A stretch of 64,000 bases of DNA from Peromyscus leucopus. Lineage: Eukaryota > Chordata > Mammalia > Rodentia > Cricetidae. Positions 21,186 to 33,549 of the stretch are shown here, one piece after another. Position 1 is the stretch's first letter. Each line of letters begins with the position of its first letter. Both the position numbers and the translations under genes were made by a program. Under the pieces are notes generated by a model. It had not been told where the DNA came from and did not search any database. It saw only the letters and a program-made list of their open reading frames with translations. The stretch spans positions 99,477,661 through 99,541,660 of the forward strand of contig NC_051083.1 in NCBI RefSeq assembly GCF_004664715.2. The letters run 5' to 3'.

Positions 21186-22984
21186 ATTTTAAGATACACT
21201 TGTGTGTCCCCCTTCAACTGTCAGATTACAGAAAGAAATTGGAAGTTTCTGAAGAATCTCATACTGGAAGAAGTGAGAAGCTGAAGGCTGGTGTCAATGA
21301 GAGAAGGAATTTTTCTCCCAGAAAGAGATTCATACAATTTTGACAATTTGTCAAACTACCTTACAGGAGAGACTGGAACAAAGGCAACTACACTTGACCA
21401 AAGATGCTTAATTATGCATATCTCTGACTCTCTATTTAAATCTAAAGCTCATGTCTGTATCACAATGAAGGACTGGGTGGACACTGAACCTCTCTATTTT
21501 CTCCCATTTCTGATGTACCCACATTGGACAAATCTCCTTTCTGTGTTTTTCACTCTCACTTGTCTGTATAATTGATTTATTGGGGGCAAGTGGCTGCACC
21601 TAGGTTGCTAGTGCTGTCATGTTCCAGGCTTTGATCCTAACAGCTCTCATAACACTGGGTCTTCCCATCAAAATATTACTGTGCTTCCAGACTTTAGTAA
21701 CTTGAAATACACTCTGAGGAAAAATCAGAATAAATGCCTGTTATTCGTATATGCCCTTTGTAGCACCTCTAGGATCCCTCCACTTTCTATCTGTGACCTC
21801 CCTGAAATATCACAGAGTGATATCACTGCTCTGCCATCCAGCCAGCTGCAGATTTTTCCCAGTAGGCTCAACCCTACACTGGAATTTGCAAGCACTGATT
21901 AAGGTTTGAACATTCTCAGGTATTAATAAAGAGGTTTAGTTCAATGCTCAAAATACTGAAAGAATTTAGCCTGAATCCAGACCCCAAATTTTTAAATTCT
22001 CATGTAAGATGCATACTGTTACCTCCTTGTTATGGAGAATAGCTAGGCATAGCATACTTTTCTCTCATAGTCTATCATGAGGATAAGCTGTGGAGCATGA
22101 CCAGGTCCCATAATAGGAGTTTCTCACTGTCTCCCTGACATTTAATAACTCTTAGAGTTCTAACCAGCCTCATCTTAGCATATTTGGGATCACCCCTTTA
22201 TGGGAATTTCTGTGCCACAGTTTTTGGGTTACAGCAGCCACATGTTAAAAAGAGTGGAATACTCCTCCATTTTCAGAAGGGTGTAGAGTGAAGAAACACC
22301 AAGCATCAAGTTTTCTCATTCAAACAGCCTTGGAAGGCCTTTAAAATGAAGTGCATAATCATACTCACAGAGGTTTTGTTCTGGTGGTCATGATTGCATT
22401 TTCAAATAATCACTAGCAGTGGAAATTATCTTATTGAATGTCTGAAACAACATGGCTGCATGTGTTATACACTCCATGTATATAAAGCTATTATTGTATT
22501 AATGTCTCAGGTTTTACTCATTATAACACGCAGCTTTCTATATGGAATACAAAATTCCACTTTCATGTTTTAAAATTGTGCATACTACTCCATTTTAGTA
22601 AAGATGCTTAATTTAAGTTAGTTTTAACTACCTTAACTTCTTCAGCCTCAATATATAACTTGTGGATCATTTGCTATTTTAAAATAATATTACAAAGTAT
22701 ACTGACATTCATAACATGTCATACTTTTTGGAAGCAATGTATTTGCTGGGTTCAACGTTATATATTTCTTGTTTTCACTTTGAAGAGCAGTCAGTCTCTT
22801 CTTGTCAATGAATGATGTTGGGATACAAATTTCAATTACTTTAAGGTGGTAGTAGGAGTTCTGTATTTATGTAGGAGTTCAGTATTTATGAAATGTTTCA
22901 TTTTAATAGTTTATAAATGTATGGAAACAGCATGTGTAACTAGCTACTTAGAAATGATTTGAGCTCCATATTGCTTGATTAATC
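21186..22984. other. Unassigned DNA
   Basis: About 1.8 kb without a recognised repeat; short open frames only. Confidence 0.45.
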
Positions 22985-23345
22985 TGCTGTTACTAAAATG
23001 ACTTCACTAGTTTCCACTTCTGGTGTTTCCAATGTAATAGCATTAAGGGATAGATGACCTTGAAGAAGTAATAAGGTCATGGACGCTCTATCCTTGAGAA
23101 AGGGAGGAAAGTCCTTTGAAACAAAGGTCTCTATAGCATTTGGTTACCTTGCCTTTCCACCTTCTGTCATATGAAGATATAATCTTCCCCCCTTTCAGAT
23201 TCTCCTTCAACAATTAAGCACCTTCACCAGGGTACAGAACCTCTTGGTGTCTTGGTCTTGGACTCAGCCTCTGGACTGTGAGAAAATCCACTGTTGTTCT
23301 TTATAAATTGCTTAGTTTCAAATTTTCTGTTATTTCAGGTGAAAA
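22985..23345 (+). mobile_element. Old MaLR-type LTR
   Basis: Diverged but ordered motifs: 'taatagcattaagggatag', 'ataaggtcatgg', 'tgcctttccaccttctgtc', 'cttggtcttggactcagcc', 'ctctggactgtgagaaa', 'ttctttataaattgctta' and terminal 'tctgttatttcag'. These match the 3' two thirds of mammalian MLT1/MST-class LTRs. Confidence 0.6.
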
Positions 23346-24670
23346 AAAAACAAGAAACCTTCTCACTTGTAGATATAACATCAGAATGTCATTAATGCTT
23401 TGTTTTACATACCAGTGCTCACCTTAACTTTCTATTAAAAGCAAGTATGTTTGGGTATAAGAATGTTGGGGAAAAAATTGGAAGATATTTGTGTTATTCC
23501 TCCCTCCCTTTTTGGCAAACTCGTCTCCTTACTTAATGTGAATACACACTCTAAAGCTATCTTTCTCATCCCTAATGAGTAGCATGGGTAGTTTGTGCTT
23601 TCCATGAATATAATATGACTTGTGAAAAAACAGGCTCCAAGTCTTTCCACAACTAGAGGTGTAAGTTTGCAATTCCTACTTGCTCCACTAGATGGCAAAT
23701 GTGCAACAATAGCCAAAATGTCCCCCAGAAGGAATTATAACTAAGTTGATGACTAGGGAAGCAAGAACTGAAACACGGGTATTTTTAAGCAAAGTACAAT
23801 GACTGTGTGAAGGAACTAAATTGAATATAACCTGGTGCAAATATGAAGAGGACAGTTTCTTAGAAATTTGTTGACACATTCTTAAGGGTAAACACACAGA
23901 TACCTCCATTGCTTGACGACATAGACCTCAATCAAAGAATTTAGTGGTTCAAAACAAAAAACATACATTTCACATAGGTAATAGAGATAATTTTGGTTAT
24001 GTTTCCAATTTCATTCTGTGAAATACTGTGGGGAGTTAAAATTATCTCACTGTGGTAGGCATCCTTAGATATCCAGATTTGCTAGAATGTTTACATATTT
24101 TCTAACAATGTCTAATTTGGCTGCACATTTTATTGCATTTCACCCAACAGTTTTACACTAAAGAAACAGAACCTACCTTGAGCAAACAGTGCCAAATGCA
24201 AAACCAACAGATCAATCTTGTCGTGAAAACAATATATCTGAACATCGGAAAAAGGCAAAATGTCTAACAAAAACGAAACGATGAACATTTTTAAATGTTG
24301 ATATTTCTACTTCAAAAGACATCACACTTTTGTTAAAACTAATCATCATTCAAATTTCATAATCATACAAAATATCTTGAGAAACTGCAGTCAGAATGAA
24401 AATATAACAAGAGCTGTAATTTGACATGTTCTGCTGCTAGGGCTAGTAATTTGCAAGGAAGATAGAGGAACAGCAGGGGATGTAACTAGTTTGCACCTCT
24501 TTGGGCCATGGAGATTAATTCTTTGCTGGAGAAACAACTGCTGTCAACATACACATGTGAGCTGATTTCTAGAGGAATCTGAGCTGCTCTAGAGAAATGA
24601 GGAAGTATCAGGAAACCGAAATCTTATTGCAGATAGGTAAATAGTTATATGTGTTCCCTTCGTTGCATTG
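23346..24670. other. Unassigned DNA
   Basis: No recognised repeat. Two short minus-strand frames at 23,435-23,909 have no recognisable domain. Confidence 0.45.
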
Positions 24671-24679
24671 TATCTTCTT

Positions 24680-24800
24680 TTTGTCCTACTCCTGCAAACA
24701 TTAATTCACTCAAAAACATGTTCAAGCACCTACAAGAGCTAAGATATTCTTCTAGATACTGGGACTGCAGCATTAAGGCAAACAGCAATAACAACTAATT
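24680..24800 (+). mobile_element. Ancient mammalian repeat remnant (L2-like)
   Basis: 'attcactcaaaaacatgttc', 'aagcacctacaagagctaag' and 'ttctagatactgggactgc' follow the common 'attgagcacctac..tgttctaggcactgggga' pattern of ancient mammalian repeats. Family uncertain. Confidence 0.4.
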
Positions 24801-25405
24801 TGAGAAGGATAAAAGTTAATAATGTATATGTTTAAATTCAAATTTAATATATCTCAAAGAAGGAAAAATGCAAAATGCAATTCCAGAAACTTATGCAATC
24901 ATTCAATCTAAATCCCTAGTCAATGAGATTAGATTGAGTTTGGGGATTTTATTCAAAATAGTCAAGCAAATATAAACACTTTATGCGTATGATTTTTGAG
25001 TGAGCATTTTCCTTAAAAATTTTATGATTCTCTTAAAGCTTTTATTGAATAATGCACAGCTTTTCTGAATAAAAAATGCCCCCCAAAGTGACTGATTTAA
25101 TAAATTTCAGGCCTACAATCTGTTCTTTGTCATTTTAAAATAAGAAACAATGAAAACTGATTTTTTTTTCATAAAGCATTTAGTGACAAAACCTGATACA
25201 ACCTAAAGCAATCCCACTGCAAAGGATGCAATCTAGTTTGCAGGTTTTATGTGACCCATCTAACATACTTGTAAGCCTGCACCTAAAATTTCATGCATTT
25301 GTTTATGTGGTGCTCTTAAGGAGCTGGCGGGTGATATTACATAACATAGACTCATCACCATGTAAAATTGGAGAAATCAACAAACTAATAAGCATTAAAA
25401 CAGGA
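24801..25405. other. Unassigned AT-rich DNA
   Basis: Nothing recognised. Confidence 0.45.
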
Positions 25406-25920
25406 CAAAGGGTATGAATAAACAATTTCTTTACAAAGATGAGTAAAATACCTAAACACACAAAAATAGCAACTAAACTCTACCTATAATAAGTGAAATG
25501 TAAATCAAAAGTTTGACAGAGCTTATCAGGAGGTTGCAACTGGATAGAGGAGTTAGGAAAACTTCAAAGATGCCTTTGGCCTTGAAATTAACAATCTTAC
25601 ATCTAAGAAAGTCTTGACTAATTGGAGAAAGAGTTCTATGTATAATTTTACTTATGTTCCTATTAAGTTTATAATCACAGCATACCAGAAACAACCTAAA
25701 TTCTCCCCCTTTGAGAGATTATTTCAGTAAATGTAGGATATGTAAGATATAATTAATAAGGAAGATAAAAATTCATTTTGACAATTTCCATAATACTGCT
25801 TAAGTGAAACTAGACAATAAAAGACAATATACTGTATAATATGTAATTTTGTATAAGGGACATGAGTTGTGAATGTGTTTCCATATATATCTTTATTTTA
25901 CCAAAAGAGTTCACAAGAAA
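25406..25920 (+). mobile_element. Ancient LINE-1 ORF2/3' fragment
   Basis: Heavily decayed text in ORF2 order: 'aataaacaatttctttac' (near 25,417), 'gaaatgtaaatcaaaag' (near 25,496), 'agcataccagaaacaacc' (near 25,679) and 'aagtgaaactagacaa' (near 25,802), like the end of mammalian L1M ORF2. No frame survives. Confidence 0.55.
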
Positions 25921-26055
25921 GATAAACTGAGTTAATTGAATTTCCATCTATAACACATCATTAGATGATGGCAAAAGTAAGAAGAAAGACAGTTCTTTGA
26001 GAATCTTGTTTGTATGTAACTTTGGTTTTCAAAACATATTAATGCCTCACTACTT

Positions 26056-26071
26056 AAAAAGTGGTATTTAA
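26056..26071. repeat. Flanking duplication, left (LTR-derived insert)
   Basis: aaaaagtggtatttaa, preceded by TT; repeated with one substitution and one extra A at 26,352-26,368. Confidence 0.75.
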
Positions 26072-26351
26072 TGCTGTGGAATAATGCTTTTATATACTGG
26101 TTTAATAAAATGCTGATTGGCCAGTAGCCAGGCAGAAAGTATAGGCAGGATAAGCAGACAAGGAGAATTCTTGGGAGAGGAAGGCTGAGTGAGGAGACGC
26201 CAGCCCACTGTCCAGGGAGCAGCATGTAATGGCACACAGGAAAAGCCATTGAAAACAGGACAACATATAGAATAACAGAAATGGGCTGAGATTAAGTGTA
26301 AGAGCTATTCAGTAGTAAGCCTGAGCTAATGGCTGAGCAGTTTTAATTTTT
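26072..26351 (+). mobile_element. LTR-derived fragment flanked by L1-style duplication
   Basis: Begins TGCTGTGGAATAATGC, has AATAAAATGCTGATTGGCCA and 'ggcaggcagaaagtatagg'-class motifs shared with the LTR at 50,499-50,881, and stops at 'gagcagttttaattttt', well short of the LTR 3' end. The flanks are a 16-17 bp near-identical duplication with a TT/AAAA site, unlike the 6-bp TSDs of LTRs here. Confidence 0.7.
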
Positions 26352-26368
26352 AAAAAAGTGATATTTAA
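26352..26368. repeat. Flanking duplication, right (LTR-derived insert)
   Basis: aaaaaagtgatatttaa. Confidence 0.75.
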
Positions 26369-26597
26369 TTAGCAAAAATATAAGGTCTAACATTGAATAC
26401 TGGAATAAAAAATGGATTTAATTATTAATCACATTTATTAAAAACCACACAAAGGAAATAAATCCAAGTAACATTTGAGCATGCTTTCTTGGATATCCTC
26501 ACAGGGATATGTTCTAAAGACACAAATAATCATAAAGAAGCCATGAACAATAGTTGTGGGTAGGTTTGGTAATATGCAGTAGTAATTATAGGCAAGT

Positions 26598-26633
26598 GCT
26601 CAAGTACTGAGCTATACCCCAACCCTGTGATAG
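26598..26633 (-). mobile_element. ID-type SINE fragment
   Basis: The complement of 'gggttggggtatagctcagt' and 'gagcacttgcc', the ID head with the A-box. Truncated. Confidence 0.6.
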
Positions 26634-27359
26634 TAATTATAAAAGAATTTTGTGTGGAATGTGGAATTGAATGAATTAGTAGATACATTGATACTCAGAC
26701 AGAAATAGAATTCTATAGGTAAAAGAAAACAAACATGTAACCAGAAAACAACCTTCCGGTATTAGGTTAGAATTGCAATGACCACTATAAATACATGAGT
26801 CAAATAGTTTGGCCAGTGAAATATCCTAGGCTTAATGACATCTCATGAGCAATAAGAATATCTATTGCCCATACACTGACCTCTACATACTCTCTACACT
26901 AAATTTAAAAAGCATGAAAAATTCTTTGGAGAAACTGTTGATTCCAAGGCCAGGAAGGAAAAGTATAATAGTATAGTATAATAGCTAGGAATATCTTGTC
27001 AAACTAGAATGTAAGGAAGTATTTAAATACTTGAGGAGACATGTCAAAATAATGTGAGAGTCAGCCTGAGGAAGACTCCACTTGATCATTTTTAAAAAAG
27101 AGATTGGCCACATGAAATAATCGTGAAGCAGTGACTTGATGCATACTGGATTAAAAAAAAAAACATGAGTACATTATAATATTAAAATGGTATGGGGGAA
27201 TCCTTTGATTTAGAAAATTGTATATTATGAGAGGAATAATAGATATTTAAAAGCAATATTTACAAGTACCAATCAAGAAGCATCCATGGACAAAGGATCT
27301 ATGGGCAAAACATTCACACAATCTAAATATGACATTTGACATACTATTTCCTAACTACA
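26634..27359. other. Unassigned DNA
   Basis: No element recognised. Confidence 0.45.
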
Positions 27360-27365
27360 AGACAG

Positions 27366-27835
27366 TGTAGCACTAATCTTAAAAGGTCTTACTAATAAAA
27401 ACAAACCTGAAGCCAGGTATTGGGATGAACGCTGAATAATCAGAGAAACAGAATAAGCCACAGACAACCTCACCTGGCCAATTCCTCAGCTGATCTTGTT
27501 TCCTCAAATTGAAAGCCTCTGTGTCCTCATCTGAATGGATCTCAGCTGAACTGCTGCTCAAAAGTCTAAAGGCTTAAAAAAGGCTTTAGTTCCTTGTCCT
27601 CACACCTTTCTGCTTTCTGCCATCATTTCCTGGGATTAAAGGCATATGTTACCATGCCTGGCTGTTTCCAGTGTGGCTTTGAACTCACAGAGACTCTGCC
27701 TGCCTTGTGATCCGATTAAGGGCGTGTGTGACACCATTTTCTGGCCTCTATGTCCATCTAGTGGCTGTTCTGTTCTCTGAATCCAGATTAGTTTGTTGGG
27801 GTGCACAATATATTGAGGAACACAATATCACCATA
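27366..27835 (-). mobile_element. Solo LTR-like element, minus strand
   Basis: About 470 bp, the complement of TATGGTGATATTGTG...GTGCTACA. It shares with 52,275-52,745 the 'ctgttctgttctctga' U3 text, two B1-derived pieces (about 27,626-27,760), 'cctcatctgaatggatctca' and 'ttcctcagctgatc'. Flanks agacag (27,360-27,365) and agaggg (27,836-27,841) match at 4 of 6 bases, a decayed TSD. Older than the 52-kb copy. Confidence 0.75.
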
Positions 27836-27841
27836 AGAGGG

Positions 27842-30800
27842 GTTCCTCTACAAGAGAAACTTGTTATATAACATATTAACCAACTTATCTAAAATGAAAT
27901 TACAAATAAGGGGAAAATTGCTTCATTCTGTGGTGTACTAACGAATAAACATTAGCATGTGAAATTTCTTTCACAAATGTTTAATCTAAATCTAATCAGG
28001 AAGAAATAATCAAGTTGACATTAGCAAAAGAATAAGCCTAGACTCCTCCAAAATGTCAGTTCCCCCAAAAATAGCAAAAGGAGGAAATCACAAGAAAGTT
28101 ATACTAAATTTAAGAGGCTGCATAGTTATAAGGTTATCTTTCATTGGATCCTGGATCAGAAATAATGATCTAAAATGACATTGTTGAGATAAATGAAGAA
28201 CTATAGCTATGGTTTATAAATTATACAATAGAATGCTAGCAATATTGTTAAGTATAATCACTGTGCTACAGTTGAATAGAAAAATTTCCTTGTTCTTAAC
28301 AATTTATAATAAAGCGTTTAGAAGAAAATTAACTATAATGACATTTAAAAAAGTTTAAAAGAGCATTATATACATATAAGCACATATTTTCTCTATAACC
28401 CTTTTTACAACTAATAATTAGTCTATCTAAATAACTGGCACATTTGTTACCAGAATTCTGGGGAGTCCCTTTGTGGTCACTGAATGATGCCAGGAAAATT
28501 GAGGTCTCCTCTTAGGGTACGTGGTCCCATTAATAAAAGAATCTAAGAAAATACTAAATTGGAAGCTGGTGAACAACTTGAATAGCGTTTAGGAGGAAAA
28601 CCCCTTTGGCAGGCAAGTTGTAAATCTTAGGAGAAAGAAAGAGAATGGAGGAGAGGAAGGTATAAACCTTTCCTGTTGAAAACAGCGTGCAGGTCAAACT
28701 CATGGCAAACAAGAAATCACATGATGTTTGACCTTTATGCTAGTAATTAGAGAAAGTCTACCAAAGTCTAAAGTATCAGAAGAAGCATACTCAGGTTCTG
28801 GCTCCCATCTGAAAGAAAATGGCAGGGAAAGCTTTCACTTTTATGAGTTGGGACTCAGGGAGGTGGACAGACCCAGCAAAACCTCTGGTTTCTCAGCCTG
28901 TAAGGACTGAGCTAGGGCACGGATTCTGGTAAGGAAAGTACTTTATTAATGAAAACCTAACTTCACTCATTTCTTTGACATGGCTTAATGTTGGCCCACT
29001 CTCCTAGGTGTGGTGCGTTAGTTGAGTGATTGATTTGGCCCAACTGGAATGTTAGGTCCACACTCAGGCCAGAGATTCTTTTCTCCTGACCAGAAGGTTT
29101 CCTGTAACGAGCTTTATTGCTACTCTAACACATGATAATTCATTAACCACCAATATAACTTGTGTATAGGTGAAAACTTTTTAAAGGAAAAAGTTGTAGA
29201 GCAAAGAATCTAGGTAGGAACTCAACAGATGGTATATTACAACGAAGGCAAGTCTTAGACTACATTCTGTAACACTTAAAAACATTAACGATCCGGGAAA
29301 AATGTCACACAACCTGTTCTTGTATATTCTTTGAAGTCTTTATCATCTATCCTTAGACACTGGCAATTCGCATTAAAGTTTCTTCCAGAAATGGGTGCAC
29401 TGGCATTCTGATGATAGGATGGATTCACAGTATTACAATCACGTAGAACAGCAGATTACCATATTAAGAATAAGGGCTGTGAATACAAGCTTGGCAGAAG
29501 TTACAACAGTGTCTTAAATCTAAGAATGTTTCTTTGAAGCTATTAGTTGGTTGAGCTGGTCAAATACTCATATATAAGGGTGGAGGCTCATTTCAACTTC
29601 TTAGTTCACTATTGTGACATTACCAATTAAAAGTTGTTTCTTACACTAATTCAAAACACTTCTTTGTAAATTTAGAGACAATCTGAATAATTCAGAGTAT
29701 GGCCTTGGATCAATGATTACTAAACACAAGGAATGCAGATCTATGGAAGAGAATACTTAAAATGTGAACTCACTATATCTGGGTTATACATTAATATTTA
29801 TTTTTTACCTGTATTTTTACTACATTATATATAACCAACATGTTTTAAAGTAAATTATAGACAAATTAATGTAAGTTCAATTTCTTGCTTTCTATTATAT
29901 TCTGTTTAAAACTATGATACTTGCTGAATGTGTTTGTATATTTATTCATGAATTATTTTTACTTACTCATTAATCCATTCATTCTATATAGAAAATATTG
30001 AGTGGTTATTTTGTGTTAAATGTTGTTTTGTGTGTTAAATAAAGCATAGACAGTGATTAGGAACAGCATTTTCCATCAAACTAAATGGCAAAAACTAGAC
30101 ATATAGTGCCCTGTCTTGGATATAAAGTATGGGAAAATGTTTCACAGGAAAGCTGGTCTTTGATATGGTTCTTCAAGGACTAATAGGCAATGGGTAGAAA
30201 AGGGGCAGAAAATCAGTCCAATAAAAGGCAACATGATACATAAAGGCACACTGAAAGAAAACAAGGTGCATCGATGTCAATTAATAAGAAATAATTTAAT
30301 GTGGCTTCAGCATATGCTACATGAAAAACATAGACAAAAGACAAAAACTTGTCAAATTGTGACATCCTTTTGTTAGTGAAAATCATTTTTATTTGATACC
30401 TTTCTCAACCCCAAGTATTTAAAAAAACTTGCTTGTTCATAAGAATCACTTAGTAATTACATAAAATTCAAAACCTTAGGGATGACCAGTAAAAATTATG
30501 CCGAAGAAGTCTGGAATTTGCCCAAGTATTTTGGCAAATACTACTTTGCACAAGTTCCCTACACGTAGGAAGACTACAGTGGGACATGTTTCAATTTACT
30601 TGGTGTTCATTTGCTTATTTGTTGGGTTTTTTTTCCTGTTTGGTTGTTATTTTTTCAATGTCCTGGTCTGCCACAAGATGTTTCAACTAAGAAACAAACA
30701 GGAGTGTACAGATTTTTATTTTATTCCATTATTTGAATTACTGATTTAAAATACAACATTCACAGGCACATGTGAGAAATACAGCTGGTCACACTATGAA

Positions 30801-31429
30801 GTAGATTACAGATGTAAAAAAGGCATAACTTAAGAGCCTTTTATAGCAGATCAAGAATAATATAATGATGCTTTGATTCAGGACTGAACAATGGGATAAT
30901 GATAAAGAGCTATATATAGGCTTTATTTAGAAGGAAAATGGATGGGGCTAATTTTGATTATAAATGAAATAGGAAAGAGGAGATTCTGAGACATCTCATA
31001 GTATTCACTTTTGATAATCAGCTATCCACAAAATAAATATATCATCTGAGAAAAGATAGAAAACTGGCAGGTTTAGAATGACAGTTTAGTGTATATAAAA
31101 TGTACATTATTGATATTAGAACTACCTGTAGAATTATACTGTAGATTCGGTCCTATGTGTTAATGAATGTTTGTTATTTAATTGGAATAATATTTAAAGA
31201 TAAAACTGTTTTGAATGTCATGGCGCTCATTTGATTATTACTATATATTACAAAAAGATGTGGCTTCTGGAGTAGGCCTACTCCTAACTTAAAGAACAGC
31301 AAAAGAGCTTGTTTTATTCCTAATAAAATATTGTTTTATTCATAATAAAATATTTCTGAAAATGTTCTCAAAATTTCTCTGCTGAACAGACCTTGAAGAT
31401 CTTGTCAAGTGAATTCTATATAAAAGATT
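27842..31429. other. Unassigned DNA, repeat-poor
   Basis: The longest ordinary stretch (3.6 kb) in which I recognise no interspersed repeat. AT-rich, CpG-poor (one CpG in 28,021-28,320 by hand count), with no long open frame. It may hold decayed repeats that need profile searches. Confidence 0.45.
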
Positions 31430-31960
31430 ATTATTCAAAATCAAAAGTTCTATGTCGACATGAAATTCCACCCAAACTATTTATTCACCTTTGCAAATAT
31501 TTGTTAATGTAAGATCTTATACACGTATTGGTCAGAGTATAAAGAATTTGGCACTCATGTATTATAATAGTAGGGAAGTAAAAGCATGCAGTCATTTTGA
31601 AAAATAGGATTACATTTCTTTAAAAAAGCAGAAGAATTATTACTTTGTCCAGTAATCTATTCTTAGGAATAAAACAATAAAATGGAGAAATTTATAAAAG
31701 AATCTCCATTACAGTATTGTACATAGGTACCCATGTAGAAAAAATTACAAGTAACTTTTTAAAAAAATAACTGGATAGAGAAGGGAATGGCTGTACAACA
31801 ATTAAATGGTTCAAGCTATTGATCTGTGAGACAGCATGGATGAAAGTCAAAGACACTATTCTAAGTGAATAGAGCCACTTTCTAAAGGTTGTGTGGTATC
31901 TGTGAGCTTACTTATGTTACACTTTGAAAAAAGCACTATTAAAACTATAGGAATAGAATG
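31430..31960 (+). mobile_element. Ancient LINE-1 ORF2 C-terminal fragment
   Basis: Motifs in order: 'cagtaatctattcttagg', 'acagtattgtacataggtac', 'caattaaatggttcaa', 'acagcatggatgaaagtc' and 'ctattctaagtgaata', matching the layout of the ORF2 end in old mammalian L1s. No frame remains. Confidence 0.55.
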
Positions 31961-32194
31961 CAAATCAACCCTTTCTAGTTTTTCAGAGTGAAAAATTCTT
32001 CACCTAAATAGCATAGTGTCATGGAATGTTTTAGTCTAATACAACTTTCCTGCATATAAATGGTTGTAGTTATTCCCAGCTTAGATTTATGTGTTAACTT
32101 TCAGAACTATAGCCACAACAAAGATTAGTTATTTTAGTACATTGTTTACAAAATTAGTGGGACAAATAGCATGATTAGATGACCACTTGCCAGA

Positions 32195-32308
32195 GTCGGT
32201 TCTTGCCTTCCTCAGAGTAGGTACTGGGGGTGGTGGCAGAGGAATCAAACACAGATCACCAGGATTGGTGGTAAATACCTTTTCCCATTGAGCCATCTTG
32301 CTGTCCCT
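32195..32308 (-). mobile_element. B2/B3-type SINE fragment
   Basis: Plus-strand end 'cattgagccatcttgctgtc' is the complement of the tRNA-like SINE head; the upstream text 'ggaatcaaacacagatcac' corresponds to the B-box region. Confidence 0.65.
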
Positions 32309-32387
32309 TACTTTATATAATTTCCCTAAATATATATACTTGCCCTTTTCTTCAATACAACTTCTCAGTTTGAGTATTGATTTGTAA

Positions 32388-32395
32388 CTCTAGAA
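32388..32395. repeat. 8-bp TSD, left (hAT element)
   Basis: ctctagaa, the nTCTAGAn form favoured by Charlie-type hAT elements; right copy at 32,594-32,601 matches 6 of 8. Confidence 0.8.
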
Positions 32396-32593
32396 CAGTG
32401 GTTCTCAACCTGTGGTGGTCAGATGACCTTTTCAAAGGGTTCACCTAAGACCATCAAGTGAATGCAGATATTTACATTATGATTCATAATTACAGTTATG
32501 AAGTAGCAATGAAAGTAATTCTGAGTTTGGGGGTCACCACACATGAGGAACTACATTAAATGGTTACAGCATTAGAAGGGTTGAGAACCACTG
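32396..32593. mobile_element. URR1-like non-autonomous hAT DNA transposon
   Basis: 198 bp with terminal inverted repeats CAGTGGTTCTCAACC at the left and GGTTGAGAACCACTG at the right. It contains 'tttacattatgattcataa', 'ttacagttatgaagtagcaa' and 'gggggtcaccacac', characteristic of the rodent URR1 family. No transposase is encoded; mobilisation would have depended on an autonomous Charlie-type element. Confidence 0.92.
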
Positions 32594-32601
32594 CCCCAGA
32601 A
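32594..32601. repeat. 8-bp TSD, right (hAT element)
   Basis: ccccagaa, the decayed partner of ctctagaa. Confidence 0.75.
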
Positions 32602-32924
32602 GATATTTATGACTTTGTATTTCTCACCAAAATGTAAACTAAATTCCCTCCAGATAAAATCTTATGATAATTAACCCACTCTGGTAATTTCTACCTATGT
32701 TTTAGCATCCCATCACATCAATTATTCTTTGTTCTTTGCTAATTATACACATTTTCAATTGCAATCAACTGATTTCATTAGCTGTTGTTTAACAATAAAG
32801 CAATAAATAAAGTCAGCACACAGATTTTGTCAAAGAGAAAATTGTATAACAAATTTGGTTTCAACACATGTAACTGGATAGTATCTGAATTGAGCAACAC
32901 GTATTTCTGTAGGTAGAATGGGTG
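32602..32924. other. Unassigned DNA
   Basis: Nothing recognised. Confidence 0.45.
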
Positions 32925-32930
32925 GTATCA
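32925..32930. repeat. 6-bp TSD, left (LTR at 32.9 kb)
   Basis: gtatca; right copy gtatcg at 33,325-33,330, 5 of 6 identical. Confidence 0.7.
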
Positions 32931-33324
32931 AGTAGCTTGAATTCTAATTGGTCTTAATAAAAACCCAGAGCCAGATATTGGGGTAAATGCTAAAAAATCA
33001 AAGAGACAAAGGAACAACTCACAGCCACCTCTCACCTCACCAACTCCTCAGCAGAAAGGGAGCAAGATCCTGTCTCCAGGAATCCTCAGACTAAATGCAA
33101 TTAGCTCCTGTCTTCTCCCACCTTATATTCCTTTTTCCACCCAGCAATATTACTTTCTCTTTCCACCTCCCTAGTGCTGGAATTAAAGGCAGGAGATCCT
33201 AAGGGCTGAGATTAAAGGTGTGTGCCACCACTTCCTGGCCTCTGTGGTTAATTAGTGGTTTAGCTCTGCATTCTGATCTTCAGGCAAGCTTTATTTGTTA
33301 GATCACAAACAAAATATCATCACA
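32931..33324 (-). mobile_element. Solo LTR-like element, minus strand
   Basis: 394 bp, the complement of TGTGATGATATTTTG...TTCAAGCTACT. It has AACAAATAAAGCTTGCC near the LTR 5' end, B1-derived pieces at about 33,170-33,245, and the 'ggagttggtgaggtgag' 3' region shared with the LTRs at 27.4 and 52.3 kb. Confidence 0.78.
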
Positions 33325-33330
33325 GTATCG
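33325..33330. repeat. 6-bp TSD, right (LTR at 32.9 kb)
   Basis: gtatcg. Confidence 0.7.
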
Positions 33331-33549
33331 TGAGTTTTGAACAGAGATTAGCTTTATCAGCAAGGCAGGGTTGAACAGAGGTCAACAAGGAAGTTCATCA
33401 TTGCAAATTTACTTTCTTCATAGTGTTTTCATAGTGATAATGGAAAACACTTTCTTATTACAGTGACTTGGGTGAACTGGAAACCCTTATGTGTTTTTTA
33501 TATTCCGTTTACCCTTTAAACTATCAATCAATCACCTTATTGAAAATAA

